Shown here one piece after another: positions 37,904 through 47,172 of a stretch of 64,000 bases of DNA. The notes beneath the pieces are model-generated. The model saw only the letters and a program-made list of their open reading frames with translations, ran no database searches and was not told where the DNA came from. The position numbers and the translations under genes are program-made. The stretch covers positions 62,001 through 126,000 of the forward strand of contig QOUV01000003.1 of the NCBI GenBank assembly GCA_003862155.1, written 5' to 3'. This DNA is from Lachnospiraceae bacterium (GTDB lineage: Bacteria; Bacillota; Clostridia; Lachnospirales; Lachnospiraceae). Position 1 is the stretch's first letter. Each line of letters opens with the position of its first letter.

Positions 37904-38653
37904 TTACTTGTTGTAATTTACGATATCAGCGAAATCAGCCTTAAGAGAAGCTCCGCCGATAAGTCCGCCATCGATGTCAGGCTTTGCAAGAAGCTCTTTG
38001 CAGTTAGCCGGCTTCATAGAGCCGCCGTACTGGATACGGATCTTCTCAGCTGTGTCTGTATCATAGATGTCAGCAATAGTATCACGGATAGCCTTGCAGA
38101 CTTCCTCAGCCTGATCAGCTGTAGCAGTCTTGCCTGTTCCGATAGCCCAGATAGGCTCGTAAGCGATGACCATAGAAGCTGCCTGCTCCTTTGTAACACC
38201 TGCAAGGTCAAGCTTGATCTGCATACGGATCCAGTCAAGTGTAACGCCCTGCTCTCTCTGCTCAAGTGACTCACCGCAGCAGAGGATAGGTGTAAGTCCG
38301 GCCTCGAATGCCTTCTTGACCTTCTTGTTCAGAAGTGCATCGTCCTCGAGGAAATATCCTCTTCTCTCTGAATGTCCGATGATAACGAACTCTACGCCGG
38401 CGTCCTTAAGCATCGGAGCTGAAATCTCACCAGTAAAAGCGCCCTTATCTTCGAAATACATATTCTCAGCGCCAACGTGTACGTTTGTGCCCTTAACTGC
38501 AGAAGCTACAGGTACGATATCGATAGCTGGTACACAGTAAACTACATCTACATCCGGATTGTTAACGAGAGGCTTTAAAGTCTCAACGAGCTTTAAAGCT
38601 TCGCTAGGAGTCTCGTTCATCTTCCAGTTTCCGGCAATGATCTTCTTTCTCAT
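37904..38653 (-). CDS. tpiA: Triosephosphate isomerase
   Basis: A 249-residue TIM barrel. Substrate Lys is in AGNWKMN, the electrophile His in IIGHSERR, the catalytic Glu in [14 protein letters not shown], and [11 protein letters not shown] closes the phosphate site. ATG at 38653 is chosen because AGGAGG stands upstream and [13 protein letters not shown] is the family start; a frame reaching 38719 has no support. It is last in gap-pgk-tpiA, after a structured 155-bp gap. Confidence 0.98.
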   Translation of the reverse strand: MRKKIIAGNWKMNETPSEALKLVETLKPLVNNPDVDVVYCVPAIDIVPVASAVKGTNVHVGAENMYFEDKGAFTGEISAPMLKDAGVEFVIIGHSERRGYFLEDDALLNKKVKKAFEAGLTPILCCGESLEQREQGVTLDWIRMQIKLDLAGVTKEQAASMVIAYEPIWAIGTGKTATADQAEEVCKAIRDTIADIYDTDTAEKIRIQYGGSMKPANCKELLAKPDIDGGLIGGASLKADFADIVNYNK

Positions 38654-38699
38654 TTTTATAAACCTCCTGATCGAAGTCAAAAGTAAACTATCTAAAGAA

Positions 38700-38808
38700 G
38701 TTACCTGCACAAAACTCAAGCGGCGCTGTCGCCTGCTCTCGTTAAGCTGCAGGTAACGAATAATTCATTAAATTCGAGCTTCACTTATGCTCATTCTCAT
38801 TAAGTGAA
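38700..38808 (-). other. Two hairpins in the pgk-tpiA gap
   Basis: A ten-bp inverted repeat GTTACCTGCA/TGCAGGTAAC (38700-38709, 38748-38757) encloses a smaller GC-rich stem. An eight-bp repeat TTCACTTA/TAAGTGAA (38780-38787, 38801-38808) lies directly after the pgk stop. No T run follows either, so they look like RNA-processing or stability elements rather than terminators. Confidence 0.55.
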
Positions 38809-40032
38809 TTACTTCTCGTCAGCTGCTGCGATTCCAGGAAGCTCTTTGCCCTCGAGGAATTCGAGTGATGCGCCGCCGCCTGTAGAGATATGGCTCATCT
38901 TCGAACCAAGTCCCATCTGGTTTACAGCTGCAGCTGAATCGCCGCCACCGATGATAGTTGTAGCATCAGAATCTGCAAGAGCCTGAGCAACCTTTAAAGT
39001 GCCGGCTGCAAGTGTCGGGTTCTCAAATACGCCCATAGGTCCGTTCCAGACAACAGTCTTAGCAGATGCAACTTCGTTAGCAAACATCTCAGCTGTCTTA
39101 GGTCCGATATCGCAGGCCTCTTTGCCATCAGGGATAGCTGTAACGTCTACAACTTCCGTATCAACATCTCCATCGATAGGATCCGGGAAATCGTCAACAA
39201 TGACAGCATCTACAGGAAGAAGGAGCTTCTTGCCGAGCTTCTTGGCCTTCTCCATCATCTCTTTGCAGTAGTCGATCTTTGAATCGTCGCAGAGAGACTT
39301 TCCTACTGAGTAACCCTGGGCCTTAATGAAAGTATATGCCATTCCACCGCCAATGATCAGTGTATCGCACTTCTCAAGGAGATTTGAAATAACATTGAGC
39401 TTATCGGCAACCTTTGCGCCACCGAGAATAGCTACGAATGGACGCACAGGATCCTCAACGGCTTTGCCGAGGTAGTCGATCTCTTTCTGCATAAGGTAAC
39501 CAACAACAGCCGGCTTGCCCTCTTTGCGAAGCTCTTCAGCAACACCAACGTTTGAGCAGTGTGATCTGTGAGCTGTACCAAATGCGTCATTTACGAAGAC
39601 ATCTGCTAAAGAAGCGAGATCCTTTGAGAAAGCCTCGCCGTTCTTTGTCTCCTCCGGACGGAATCTGGTGTTCTCAAGAAGAACAACGTCTCCATCCTTC
39701 ATAGCTGCAACTGCTGCCTTTGCGTTAGGACCAACGACCTCAGGATCAGCAGCGAACTTTACTTCCTGTCCAAGAAGCTCTGAAAGTCTCTTTGCTACAG
39801 GAGCAAGAGTCTTAGTCTTCTTGTCTTCCTCAGTCTTTACTTTTCCAAGGTGTGAGCAGAGGATAACCTTTCCACCATCAGCAATAAGCTTCTTTATAGT
39901 AGGAAGAGCTGCTACGAGTCTGTTCTCATCTGTAATCTTACCATCCTTAAGAGGTACGTTAAAATCGCAACGGCAAAGGACTCTCTTTCCCTTTACGTTA
40001 ATATCATCAACTGATTTTTTATTAAGTTCCAT
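38809..40032 (-). CDS. pgk: Phosphoglycerate kinase
   Basis: A 407-residue glycolytic kinase making ATP from 1,3-bisphosphoglycerate. It has [41 protein letters not shown] and the C-terminal [15 protein letters not shown]. The start has GAAAGGAAAG upstream. It stands between gap and tpiA in the usual clostridial glycolytic operon. Confidence 0.98.
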   Translation of the reverse strand: MELNKKSVDDINVKGKRVLCRCDFNVPLKDGKITDENRLVAALPTIKKLIADGGKVILCSHLGKVKTEEDKKTKTLAPVAKRLSELLGQEVKFAADPEVVGPNAKAAVAAMKDGDVVLLENTRFRPEETKNGEAFSKDLASLADVFVNDAFGTAHRSHCSNVGVAEELRKEGKPAVVGYLMQKEIDYLGKAVEDPVRPFVAILGGAKVADKLNVISNLLEKCDTLIIGGGMAYTFIKAQGYSVGKSLCDDSKIDYCKEMMEKAKKLGKKLLLPVDAVIVDDFPDPIDGDVDTEVVDVTAIPDGKEACDIGPKTAEMFANEVASAKTVVWNGPMGVFENPTLAAGTLKVAQALADSDATTIIGGGDSAAAVNQMGLGSKMSHISTGGGASLEFLEGKELPGIAAADEK

Positions 40033-40048
40033 GTTCTTTCCTTTCGTT

Positions 40049-40083
40049 AAAAGAAAAGGAGTCCGGCCCTTAAGCCGGACCCC
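40049..40083 (-). terminator. Terminator-like hairpin between gap and pgk
   Basis: A ten-bp stem GGGGTCCGGC/GCCGGACTCC (one A-C mismatch) with a six-base loop, followed by TTTTCTTTT on the minus strand. It lies only about 16 bases before the pgk start codon, inside the operon, so partial termination or processing is likely. Confidence 0.6.
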
Positions 40084-40113
40084 TGTAAAATCAAGGTCTG
40101 TAATTCGCAGAAA

Positions 40114-41133
40114 TTACTTGTTAAGGAACTTAGCGAAATACTTGATAGTTCTGCACATATTTGATGTGAATGAGTTCTCGTTGTCATACCATGAAACAAC
40201 CTGAACCTCTGTGTTTCCATCACCAACTGGAAGAACCATAGTCTGTGTAGCATCGAAGAGTGAACCATAGGTCATGCCTACGATATCCTTAGATACGATC
40301 TGATCCTCGTTATATCCGAAAGACTCGTTTGTAGAAGCCTTCATCTTAGCGTTGATCTGGTCAACAGTAACGTCACCCTTTACTACAGCTGTAAGGATAG
40401 TTGTAGAACCTGTTGGAACAGGTACACGCTGAGCTGATCCGATGAGCTTTCCGTTAAGCTCTGGAACAACAAGACCGATAGCCTTAGCAGCACCAGTTGT
40501 GTTAGGAACGATGTTCTCAGCGCCTGCACGGCTACGACGGAAGTTGCCCTTTCTCTGTGGTCCATCAAGGATCATCTGGTCACCAGTGTAAGCATGGATT
40601 GTAACCATGATACCTGACTGGATAGGAGCGAGCTCGTTAAGAGCCTTAGCCATAGGTGCGAGGCAGTTTGTGGTGCATGATGCAGCTGAGATGATGTTGT
40701 CATCTGCTGTAAGTGTCTCGTGGTTTGTATTATAAACGATTGTAGGAAGATCATTTCCTGCTGGGGCAGAGATAACGACCTTCTTGGCACCAGCGTCGAT
40801 ATGAGCCTGTGCCTTAGCCTTTGATGTGTAGAAGCCTGTGCACTCAAGAACTACATCGATATCAAGCTTTCCCCAAGGAAGGTTATGAGCATCAGCCTCT
40901 TTGTAGATCTCGATCTCCTGACCGTCTACTGTGATTGAATGGTCTGAGAAAGTAACTGTATCAGCCTTTGCATAACGACCCTGTGATGAATCATATTTAA
41001 GAAGATATGCAAGCATCTCTGGGCTTGTAAGATCGTTGATAGCTACGATATCAAAACCCTCTGCCTGGAACATCTGACGGAATGCAAGACGACCAATACG
41101 TCCAAATCCATTGATTGCTACTCTAACTGCCAT
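40114..41133 (-). CDS. gap: Glyceraldehyde-3-phosphate dehydrogenase
   Basis: A 339-residue NAD-dependent enzyme. NAD binding begins [17 protein letters not shown], the catalytic Cys is in [12 protein letters not shown], and the C-terminal [18 protein letters not shown] is typical. It is the first gene of gap-pgk-tpiA. GTAGGAGGA precedes the ATG. The promoter and a structured leader lie upstream. A cggR repressor gene is not adjacent. Confidence 0.98.
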   Translation of the reverse strand: MAVRVAINGFGRIGRLAFRQMFQAEGFDIVAINDLTSPEMLAYLLKYDSSQGRYAKADTVTFSDHSITVDGQEIEIYKEADAHNLPWGKLDIDVVLECTGFYTSKAKAQAHIDAGAKKVVISAPAGNDLPTIVYNTNHETLTADDNIISAASCTTNCLAPMAKALNELAPIQSGIMVTIHAYTGDQMILDGPQRKGNFRRSRAGAENIVPNTTGAAKAIGLVVPELNGKLIGSAQRVPVPTGSTTILTAVVKGDVTVDQINAKMKASTNESFGYNEDQIVSKDIVGMTYGSLFDATQTMVLPVGDGNTEVQVVSWYDNENSFTSNMCRTIKYFAKFLNK

Positions 41134-41166
41134 GTTGTAATTCCTCCTACGAAAAATTATTTTGTT

Positions 41167-41194
41167 TTGTTAATGGAACAATCTCCATAAACAA
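41167..41194 (-). promoter_or_regulatory. Hairpin in the gap leader
   Basis: Eleven-base arms TTGTTTATGGA/TCCATTAACAA pair with one T-T mismatch and a six-base loop. It lies near the 5' end of the predicted gap mRNA and may protect it. Confidence 0.5.
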
Positions 41195-41199
41195 TTTAT

Positions 41200-41228
41200 A
41201 TAATAACGGTTTTCAACTGAATTTGCAA
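41200..41228 (-). promoter_or_regulatory. gap promoter
   Basis: TTGCAA (41228-41223), a 17-bp spacer and TATTAT (41205-41200) on the minus strand, about 65 bp before the gap start. Confidence 0.7.
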
Positions 41229-41306
41229 GAGCTGATTTCGCCTTTGTTATAAATTTAACAAAAAATTGCGAAAATGTGCTAATATAGTGAGAGTTAAAAC
41301 GATACT

Positions 41307-41341
41307 GCGATAATGTGAAGCTCCGCGAAGCTGCTTGTTTT
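41307..41341 (+). repeat. REP-like repeat, short copy
   Basis: GCGATAATGTGAAGCTCCGC followed by GAAGCTGCTTGTTTT. This is a shortened version of the longer copies at 41340 and 42245: it keeps the GCGAT start and the GCTCCGCGnAGC centre but lacks about eight bases between them. Confidence 0.65.
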
Positions 41342-41409
41342 GCTGGCTTACAGGCAATCGATTACCGAAAGCGATATAGTGATAATTTCAGGCTCCGCGG
41401 AGCCACTTG
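41340..41409 (+). repeat. REP-like inverted repeat, left copy beside the HisJ-type gene
   Basis: A 70-bp element containing GCGATATAGTGATAATTTCA, one variable base, then the 12-bp palindrome GCTCCGCGGAGC. The 20-mer and the palindrome are repeated exactly in inverted orientation at 42245-42316, after the gene. Outer parts (TTGCTG, AGGCA, TCG) also match. Confidence 0.8.
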
Positions 41410-41432
41410 TTTTATCAATTGGGAGGAATTCA

Positions 41433-42248
41433 ATGTTATACGATACACATATGCACACAAGTTTCTCGGGAGACAGCGACGCATCCCCTCTCGACATGAT
41501 AAATTCTGCCAAAGAAAAACGTCTTGCAGGCATCTGTTTTACAGATCATCTCGATATCGATTACAGAGAGGAGCCACACCTCTTTGATCTCGATTTTGAT
41601 GAATATTTCAAAAAAATGCCACAGATTAAAAAGGAAAATGAGTCTCCCGATTTCTGGATTGGAACAGGAATTGAAATGGGCCTTCAGCCTTATCTCGCAG
41701 AAACGCACCATGCAATTACAAGAAAATACCCATTTGATTTCGTAATAGGCTCTGTCCACGTCATCAGCGGATATGATCCGTACTACAAGAGCTTTTATGA
41801 TGATAAGAGCCCGCAGGAAGCTTACCGGATGTATTTTGATCAGGTCTATGAAAATATCTGCGCTTTCGACGATTATGACACTCTCGGCCACCTGGACTAT
41901 GTCGTCAGATATGGTCTCAAGTACTTTGGCTCGCCTGAAGCGGACTGCAGATTTGATGATTTCAAAAACACTTTTGAAAAAATACTAAAGCACCTTATTG
42001 AACACGGGAAATCGCTCGAGGTGAATACAGGAGCCTTCAGATATGGGATGAGTGAGCCAAATCCATCATACGAGATTCTCAAATTCTACTACAATCTCGG
42101 CGGCCGAAACATCACTCTTGGAGCGGACGCTCACGAACCGAAGGATGTGGCGATAGGCTACGAAAAAGTAATACCGGAACTAAAAAAAATAGGATTCTCC
42201 TGGTTCAATGTCTACAAAAACAGACATCCAGAGAAAATCTCATTCTAG
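41433..42248 (+). CDS. hisJ: PHP-domain phosphatase, HisJ-type histidinol-phosphatase
   Basis: A 271-residue PHP-family metallohydrolase. Metal-binding positions are seen in YDTHMHTSFSGD, CFTDHLDID, GIEMG, VIGSVHVI and GADAHEP. Enzymes of this pattern often dephosphorylate histidinol phosphate, but related PHP proteins have other substrates and no other his gene is nearby. ATG at 41433 has GGGAGG seven bases upstream. The gene looks more AT-rich than its neighbours and is bracketed by inverted repeats, which is compatible with insertion as a unit. The TAG stop lies within the right-hand repeat. Confidence 0.82.
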   Translation: MLYDTHMHTSFSGDSDASPLDMINSAKEKRLAGICFTDHLDIDYREEPHLFDLDFDEYFKKMPQIKKENESPDFWIGTGIEMGLQPYLAETHHAITRKYPFDFVIGSVHVISGYDPYYKSFYDDKSPQEAYRMYFDQVYENICAFDDYDTLGHLDYVVRYGLKYFGSPEADCRFDDFKNTFEKILKHLIEHGKSLEVNTGAFRYGMSEPNPSYEILKFYYNLGGRNITLGADAHEPKDVAIGYEKVIPELKKIGFSWFNVYKNRHPEKISF

Positions 42249-42316
42249 CAGCTCCGCGGAGCTTGAAATTATCACTATATCGCCTCAGAAAAACCGACTG
42301 CCTGCAAAGTCAGCAA
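42245..42316 (-). repeat. REP-like inverted repeat, right copy
   Basis: A 72-bp element, read on the minus strand, with the same 20-mer GCGATATAGTGATAATTTCA and palindrome GCTCCGCGGAGC as the copy at 41340. It begins at the stop codon of the HisJ-type gene and ends eight bases before the mnmA 3' end. Confidence 0.8.
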
Positions 42317-42323
42317 CTCCCTC

Positions 42324-43394
42324 TCACTTTATCACACCACCGCCGGCTACATAGTCTCCGTCGTAGAGAACGAGCGCCTGGCCAGGAGTGGCCGCGCGCA
42401 CCTTTTTTTCAAAGGTGACAATTAAAGAGTCGCCGCTGTACTTTACATGGCACGGTGTTCCCGGATCAGAGTAGCGGATTTTTCCAAGATAGAGCCTGTT
42501 CTCGTCGAACCGCTCCTCTGCCATATAGCAGAGATGGTCGGCTTCAAGCGTATCGGAAAAGAGGTCCTCATTTTCGCCAAGAACCACTTCGTTTGTAAGA
42601 GGGTCTAAGTGCTGCACAAAGACGCGGTGACCGAATCCCATACCAAGGCCCTTTCTCTGGCCAATCGTGTAGTGTGTGATGCCCTTGTGCTTTCCGAGGA
42701 TTTTGCCGTTCCTGTCGACAAAATTTCCCTCGCCAAAAGCTTTATCGCCCATCTCATCATCTAAGAATTTTCCGGTGTTTCCGTCAGGAATAAAGCAGAC
42801 GTCTTCGCTGTCACGTTTGTGGGCGACAGGAAGACCGGCCTCTTCTGCTATTTTTCTTATGGTCGGCTTGTCATAGTCTCCGACAGGCATAAGCGTGTGC
42901 CTGAGCTGATCCTGCGTCAGGGAATAGAGGACATAGGTCTGGTCCTTTTCAGCGGTCACAGAATTTTTTATCGCAATGCGGCCGTTTGGAAGCGTCTCGA
43001 TCCTCGCATAGTGGCCCGTCGCTATGAAGTCAGCGCCAATATCCATACTGCGCTTTAAGAGGCCCTCCCACTTTATGTAACGGTTACAGGCGATGCATGG
43101 ATTCGGAGTCCTGGCATGGCTGTACTCGTCGACAAAATAGTCCATGACATATTTCCTGAAGTCCTCTTTGAAATTCATAACGTAGTAAGGAATTCCAAGA
43201 ACTCCTGCGACCCTTCTAGCATCCTCAACGGCCGAAAGGCCGCAGCATCCTCTCTCCTCGAGGCGGCAGGCCTGATCCGGATTCTGCCAGATCTGCATTG
43301 TTACACCGATAACGTCGTATCCCTGTTTTTTTAATAAATAAGCGGCGACCGATGAATCGACGCCGCCACTCATTCCAACTACTACTTTAGCCAT
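42324..43394 (-). CDS. mnmA: tRNA 2-thiouridylase MnmA
   Basis: A 356-residue enzyme that places sulfur on U34 of Glu, Gln and Lys tRNAs. The PP-loop is VVVGMSGGVDSSVAAYLL, NPCIACNRYIKW holds one catalytic Cys and SEDVCFIPDG the other. It starts eight bases inside the cysteine desulfurase gene that would supply its sulfur, so the pair forms a functional unit. Confidence 0.97.
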   Translation of the reverse strand: MAKVVVGMSGGVDSSVAAYLLKKQGYDVIGVTMQIWQNPDQACRLEERGCCGLSAVEDARRVAGVLGIPYYVMNFKEDFRKYVMDYFVDEYSHARTPNPCIACNRYIKWEGLLKRSMDIGADFIATGHYARIETLPNGRIAIKNSVTAEKDQTYVLYSLTQDQLRHTLMPVGDYDKPTIRKIAEEAGLPVAHKRDSEDVCFIPDGNTGKFLDDEMGDKAFGEGNFVDRNGKILGKHKGITHYTIGQRKGLGMGFGHRVFVQHLDPLTNEVVLGENEDLFSDTLEADHLCYMAEERFDENRLYLGKIRYSDPGTPCHVKYSGDSLIVTFEKKVRAATPGQALVLYDGDYVAGGGVIK

Positions 43395-44565
43395 TTTTTT
43401 TAATATAATCCTGATAAAAAAGATTCGACGCGCGAAGCATTCCGAGCGTCTCTTTCAAGACATCTATGGTCTTATCGAGCTCGTCCTCTGTCGTCGAATC
43501 ACTGAGGGTAAATCTGAGCGACTCGCGGGCCTCTGTCTCGTCGCGTCCTATTGCGATAAGCACATGCGACGGGTCAATAGAACCTGCAGTGCAGGCAGAA
43601 CCACTCGAGGCCGCTATGCCCTTCTGATCGAGAAGGATAAGCTCCGACTCAGCTTCGATAAATTTAAAGCCGATATTGATATTGCCAGGAAGCCTTTCAG
43701 ATCCTTCAGCTCCGTTTAAGTATGTCAGAGGGATCTCATTTAAAACCCGTCCGATAAAATAATCCCTAAGCTTCGACTCCTGCTCCATTCTCTTCTGGAT
43801 TGTCTCCTTTGCGAGTTCGCAGGCCTTTCCAAAGCCAACAATTCCCGGAACGTTTTCGGTGCCGGCCCTCTTGTTTCTCTCCTGACCACCGCCATGGATA
43901 AGCGACCTGATCTTTGAAGCCGCAGGGCTTAAATACAATAGTCCTACGCCTTTAGGTCCGTATATCTTGTGAGAACTTGCGGAGAGCATATCTATATTCA
44001 TCTTATCCGGGTCTATCGGAAGCTGCCCGAACGCCTGAACTGCATCTGTGTGGAAAAGAATCCCATGCTCGTGAGCGACTCTGCCGATCTCTGCGATCGG
44101 CTCGATGGTCCCTATCTCGTTATTTGCAAACATGGCAGAGATAAGAGTCGTATCATCTCTTATCGCAGCTTCCACCTGCTCAGGAGTTACAAATCCCTTC
44201 TGATCGACCGGCAGAAAAGTCACTTCAAAACCTTCGTCCTGAAGGGCTTTCATCGTATTTATCACAGCCGGATGCTCGATTGAAGTCGTGATCAGGTGCT
44301 TTCCTCTGCCCTTCATCATGGATGAAGCCTTTATCAGCGCCCAGTTGTCAGACTCTGAACCTCCGGATGTAAAAAATATTCTCTCAGCCTTAGTATCAAG
44401 AAGTGCCGCAGCCCTGTCACGAGCCACATCGATAGCGTATTTACTCTTGTTTCCAAGCTCGTAGACTGCAGATGCGTTTCCATAGTTCTCTCGAAAATAA
44501 GGAAGCATCTCATCTAAAACTTCCTGCTTCATCTGAGTTGTCGCTGCATTGTCTAAGTAGATCAC
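43387..44565 (-). CDS. Cysteine desulfurase, NifS/IscS family
   Basis: A 392-residue pyridoxal-phosphate enzyme that takes sulfur from cysteine. It starts MIYLDNAATTQM; the Schiff-base Lys is in SASSHKIYGPKGVG and the persulfide Cys in ASSGSACTAGSI. Direct coupling to mnmA suggests tRNA thiolation as its main job; iscU is not seen. Its ATG overlaps the rlmB stop by four bases. Confidence 0.95.
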   Translation of the reverse strand: MIYLDNAATTQMKQEVLDEMLPYFRENYGNASAVYELGNKSKYAIDVARDRAAALLDTKAERIFFTSGGSESDNWALIKASSMMKGRGKHLITTSIEHPAVINTMKALQDEGFEVTFLPVDQKGFVTPEQVEAAIRDDTTLISAMFANNEIGTIEPIAEIGRVAHEHGILFHTDAVQAFGQLPIDPDKMNIDMLSASSHKIYGPKGVGLLYLSPAASKIRSLIHGGGQERNKRAGTENVPGIVGFGKACELAKETIQKRMEQESKLRDYFIGRVLNEIPLTYLNGAEGSERLPGNINIGFKFIEAESELILLDQKGIAASSGSACTAGSIDPSHVLIAIGRDETEARESLRFTLSDSTTEDELDKTIDVLKETLGMLRASNLFYQDYIKKNG

Positions 44566-45308
44566 TTTTTCTCAAGCCTCTGTCTTACTGCTTCAAAAGC
44601 TACAACACCGCATGATACCGAAGCATTCAGTGAGTCGATATCACCAAATGTCGGAATGCTTACGACTGCGTCACATTTCTCCTTGACGAGCTTTGAAATA
44701 CCTCTGCCCTCATTTCCGATGACGATAGCCAGAGGTCCGGTCAGTGAAGTCCTGTAGATGCTCTCCCCGTCCAGGTCGCAGGCGTAGATCCAGATACCTT
44801 TTTCCTTTAACTCGTCTATCGTCCTCGAAAGGTTGGTGACCTTTGCCACTGGCACGTAGCTTATAGCTCCGGCCGAAGCCTTTACGGCTGAGGAGGTCAG
44901 GCCTACGGCTCTGTTCTTAGGGATAATGACACCGTCCGCACCGGCCATATTTGCGGTACGGATTATGGCTCCAAGGTTGTGCGGATCCTCGATCTCATCT
45001 AAGATAAAAATGAACGGATCTGTGCCCTTCTCTTTCGACTTTGCAAGAATGTCGTCGACTGATGAGTACGAAAAAGCAGCTACATAGGCGGCCACTCCCT
45101 GGTGTTTTTTATCAGGGCAGATCTCATCGAGTCTGGACTTGTCTACGAAATCAGTCCTTATGCCCTGTCTCTTCGCCTCGCGAAGAATCGTATGAATCGG
45201 TCCGTCGTAACTCGACTTCAAAACAAATATGCGCTCCACTGTAATATCTGAACGCAGAGCTTCCAATACGGCATTTCTGCCTTCGATTATCGTACTTTCG
45301 TCATGCAT
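44562..45308 (-). CDS. rlmB: 23S rRNA 2'-O-methyltransferase, RlmB/TrmH family
   Basis: A 248-residue SPOUT methyltransferase. The N-terminal substrate-binding domain is IIEGRNAVLEALRSD, the knot includes LDEIEDPHNLGAIIRTANMAGADGVI (adjoining motif parts), and IVIGNEGRGISKLVKE and IPTFGDIDSLNASVSCGV are the SAM-binding loops. It overlaps mrnC by eight bases, the same order as Bacillus subtilis cysS-mrnC-rlmB. Confidence 0.93.
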   Translation of the reverse strand: MHDESTIIEGRNAVLEALRSDITVERIFVLKSSYDGPIHTILREAKRQGIRTDFVDKSRLDEICPDKKHQGVAAYVAAFSYSSVDDILAKSKEKGTDPFIFILDEIEDPHNLGAIIRTANMAGADGVIIPKNRAVGLTSSAVKASAGAISYVPVAKVTNLSRTIDELKEKGIWIYACDLDGESIYRTSLTGPLAIVIGNEGRGISKLVKEKCDAVVSIPTFGDIDSLNASVSCGVVAFEAVRQRLEKK

Positions 45309-45768
45309 GATTTATTTCCTCAAATTCTCCAGTGTGGTCCTTAAAAAGGCCTGTCAACTCGAGTCCCTGTTTTATAAGAAAAAGTATCCTCTCGTCTTTT
45401 CCGAGAAGATACAAGTATCCCAAAAGTGCCTCAAAGCCTGTCGCCATTCGGTAATCGGAGACAGAGGCATTTTTCGAATGGGTGTAGCTTTTGGCGTTTC
45501 GTCCGCGCCTTAAGATATCCGCCTCGTCATCTGATAAAAGCGGCTCAATGGCTTCGGTGATCTTTCTCTGCGACTCTGCCTTTACAATGTGGGCAGATGC
45601 GTTGTGAAGCCTTGATGGCGAGACGTTTCTTCCCGCCACGACTATAGAGCGGATCACGATCTCAAAGACACCGTCACCTAAGAACGCGAGGGTGAGCGGT
45701 GAATATGTCCTGATATCGCGTTCTGCTATTCCAAAAGTGCTTCTAATCGCACTTATACTCTCTTCCAT
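45301..45768 (-). CDS. mrnC: Mini-ribonuclease III
   Basis: A 155-residue RNase III-like catalytic domain without double-stranded RNA-binding domain, matching MrnC, which trims 23S rRNA in Bacillus subtilis. It has YSPLTLAFLGDGVFEIVIRS and YRMATGFEALLGYLYLLGK with the conserved acidic residues. It overlaps cysS by 16 bases. Confidence 0.95.
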   Translation of the reverse strand: MEESISAIRSTFGIAERDIRTYSPLTLAFLGDGVFEIVIRSIVVAGRNVSPSRLHNASAHIVKAESQRKITEAIEPLLSDDEADILRRGRNAKSYTHSKNASVSDYRMATGFEALLGYLYLLGKDERILFLIKQGLELTGLFKDHTGEFEEINHA

Positions 45769-47162
45769 TTGACTCCGTCTCTCGTGTCTTTAAGCTCGAT
45801 GCCCTGAGATAGAAGCTGATCTCTGATCTGGTCAGCGAGAGCAAAGTTTTTCTCTTTTCTGGCCTGCTGGCGCTTCTCGATAAGTTCCTCAACTTCTGGA
45901 TCGATCTCATCTTTATCAACTGTAAATGCGAGTCCCAGAACGCCTAAAAGCTTTTCGATCTTCTCGAAGACTTTCATCAGGATGTCTCCCGAGCTCTCCT
46001 CGTCGAGATTTGTATTTGCAAATTTGACAAGGTCGAAGATCGCTGCGATCGCGTCGGCAGTATTAAAGTCGTCGTCCATCGCCTTCTCGAAGTTCTCGAC
46101 ATACTGCTTTGTCGTGTCGAGAAGCTCGTCCTCTTCCTCAGTCATCTCCATATTTGTGGACTTTGAGATCAGGTCCTTTAATCTGTCGCCGCAGGTCCTT
46201 ATCCTGTCAAGTCCGTTCTTGGCGGACTCCATAAGCTCTGCCGAATAGTTCAGAGGGCTTCTGTACTGAGCTGACAGCATAAAGAATCTGAGCACATCTC
46301 CGTTGTATTTCTTTAAAATATCGCGGACTAAGAGGAAGTTGCCAAGCGACTTGCTCATTTTTACATTATTGATATTGAGGAAACCGTTGTGCATCCAGTA
46401 GTGGGCAAACGGTACGCCGTTTGCAGCCTCAGACTGGGCGATCTCGTTCTCGTGGTGAGGGAAGATAAGGTCCTCTCCGCCGGCATGGATATCAATAGTA
46501 TTTCCAAGGTATCTCTTCGACATCACAGAGCACTCGATGTGCCAGCCCGGTCTTCCATCGCACCATGGCGATCTCCAGGAAGGCTCACCCTCCTTCTTTG
46601 GCTTCCAGAGAACGAAATCGAGCGGATCCTGCTTCTCGTCACCAGTCACTTTGATGTCGCGGTGTCCGGCCTCGAGGTCATCGATATTCTTATGGGAGAG
46701 TTTGCCATACCCTGCAAATCTTCTGGTCCTGTAGTAAACTGTGCCGTCGGATGCGACGTAGGCGTAGTCCTTATCGATAAGGTTTGAGATCATATCGATC
46801 ATGCCGTCGATCTCCTCGGTAGCACGGGGATTAACCGTGGCAGGCATGATGTTCATGGACTTCATGTCCTTTTTGCACTCTTTTATGTAGAACTCAGCTA
46901 CTTCGGAGGCGCTCTTTCCTTCCTTTATCGCCTCATTTATGATCTTGTCGTCGACATCGGTAAAGTTGGAAACATAATCGACGTTGTATCCTTTATATAA
47001 AAAGTAACGTCTGACCGTATCGAAAACTATCATCGGACGGGCATTTCCGATATGGATGTAGTTGTAGACCGTAGGTCCGCATACATACATCCTGACCCTG
47101 CCTTCTTCGATCGGTTTGAATTCTTCCTTTTTTCTCGTAAGTGTGTTGTAAATCTTTAACAT
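45753..47162 (-). CDS. cysS: Cysteinyl-tRNA synthetase
   Basis: A 469-residue class I synthetase. The HIGH motif appears as YIHIGNARP, zinc ligands include CGPTVYN and WHIECSVMS with HHENEIAQSE, and KMSKS appears as VKMSKSLGNF. It lies 10 bp after ispF and overlaps mrnC. No T-box leader is present. Confidence 0.98.
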   Translation of the reverse strand: MLKIYNTLTRKKEEFKPIEEGRVRMYVCGPTVYNYIHIGNARPMIVFDTVRRYFLYKGYNVDYVSNFTDVDDKIINEAIKEGKSASEVAEFYIKECKKDMKSMNIMPATVNPRATEEIDGMIDMISNLIDKDYAYVASDGTVYYRTRRFAGYGKLSHKNIDDLEAGHRDIKVTGDEKQDPLDFVLWKPKKEGEPSWRSPWCDGRPGWHIECSVMSKRYLGNTIDIHAGGEDLIFPHHENEIAQSEAANGVPFAHYWMHNGFLNINNVKMSKSLGNFLLVRDILKKYNGDVLRFFMLSAQYRSPLNYSAELMESAKNGLDRIRTCGDRLKDLISKSTNMEMTEEEDELLDTTKQYVENFEKAMDDDFNTADAIAAIFDLVKFANTNLDEESSGDILMKVFEKIEKLLGVLGLAFTVDKDEIDPEVEELIEKRQQARKEKNFALADQIRDQLLSQGIELKDTRDGVKWKRV

Positions 47163-47172
47163 AAGAATCTCC

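Noticed and set aside
41307-41409. CRISPR array suggested by repeated units
   Set aside because: Only two direct copies, unequal in length and without a regular spacer; the third copy is inverted and 840 bp away.
47110-47172. T-box leader for cysS
   Set aside because: Only ten bases separate ispF from cysS, and no T-box or specifier hairpin can fit.
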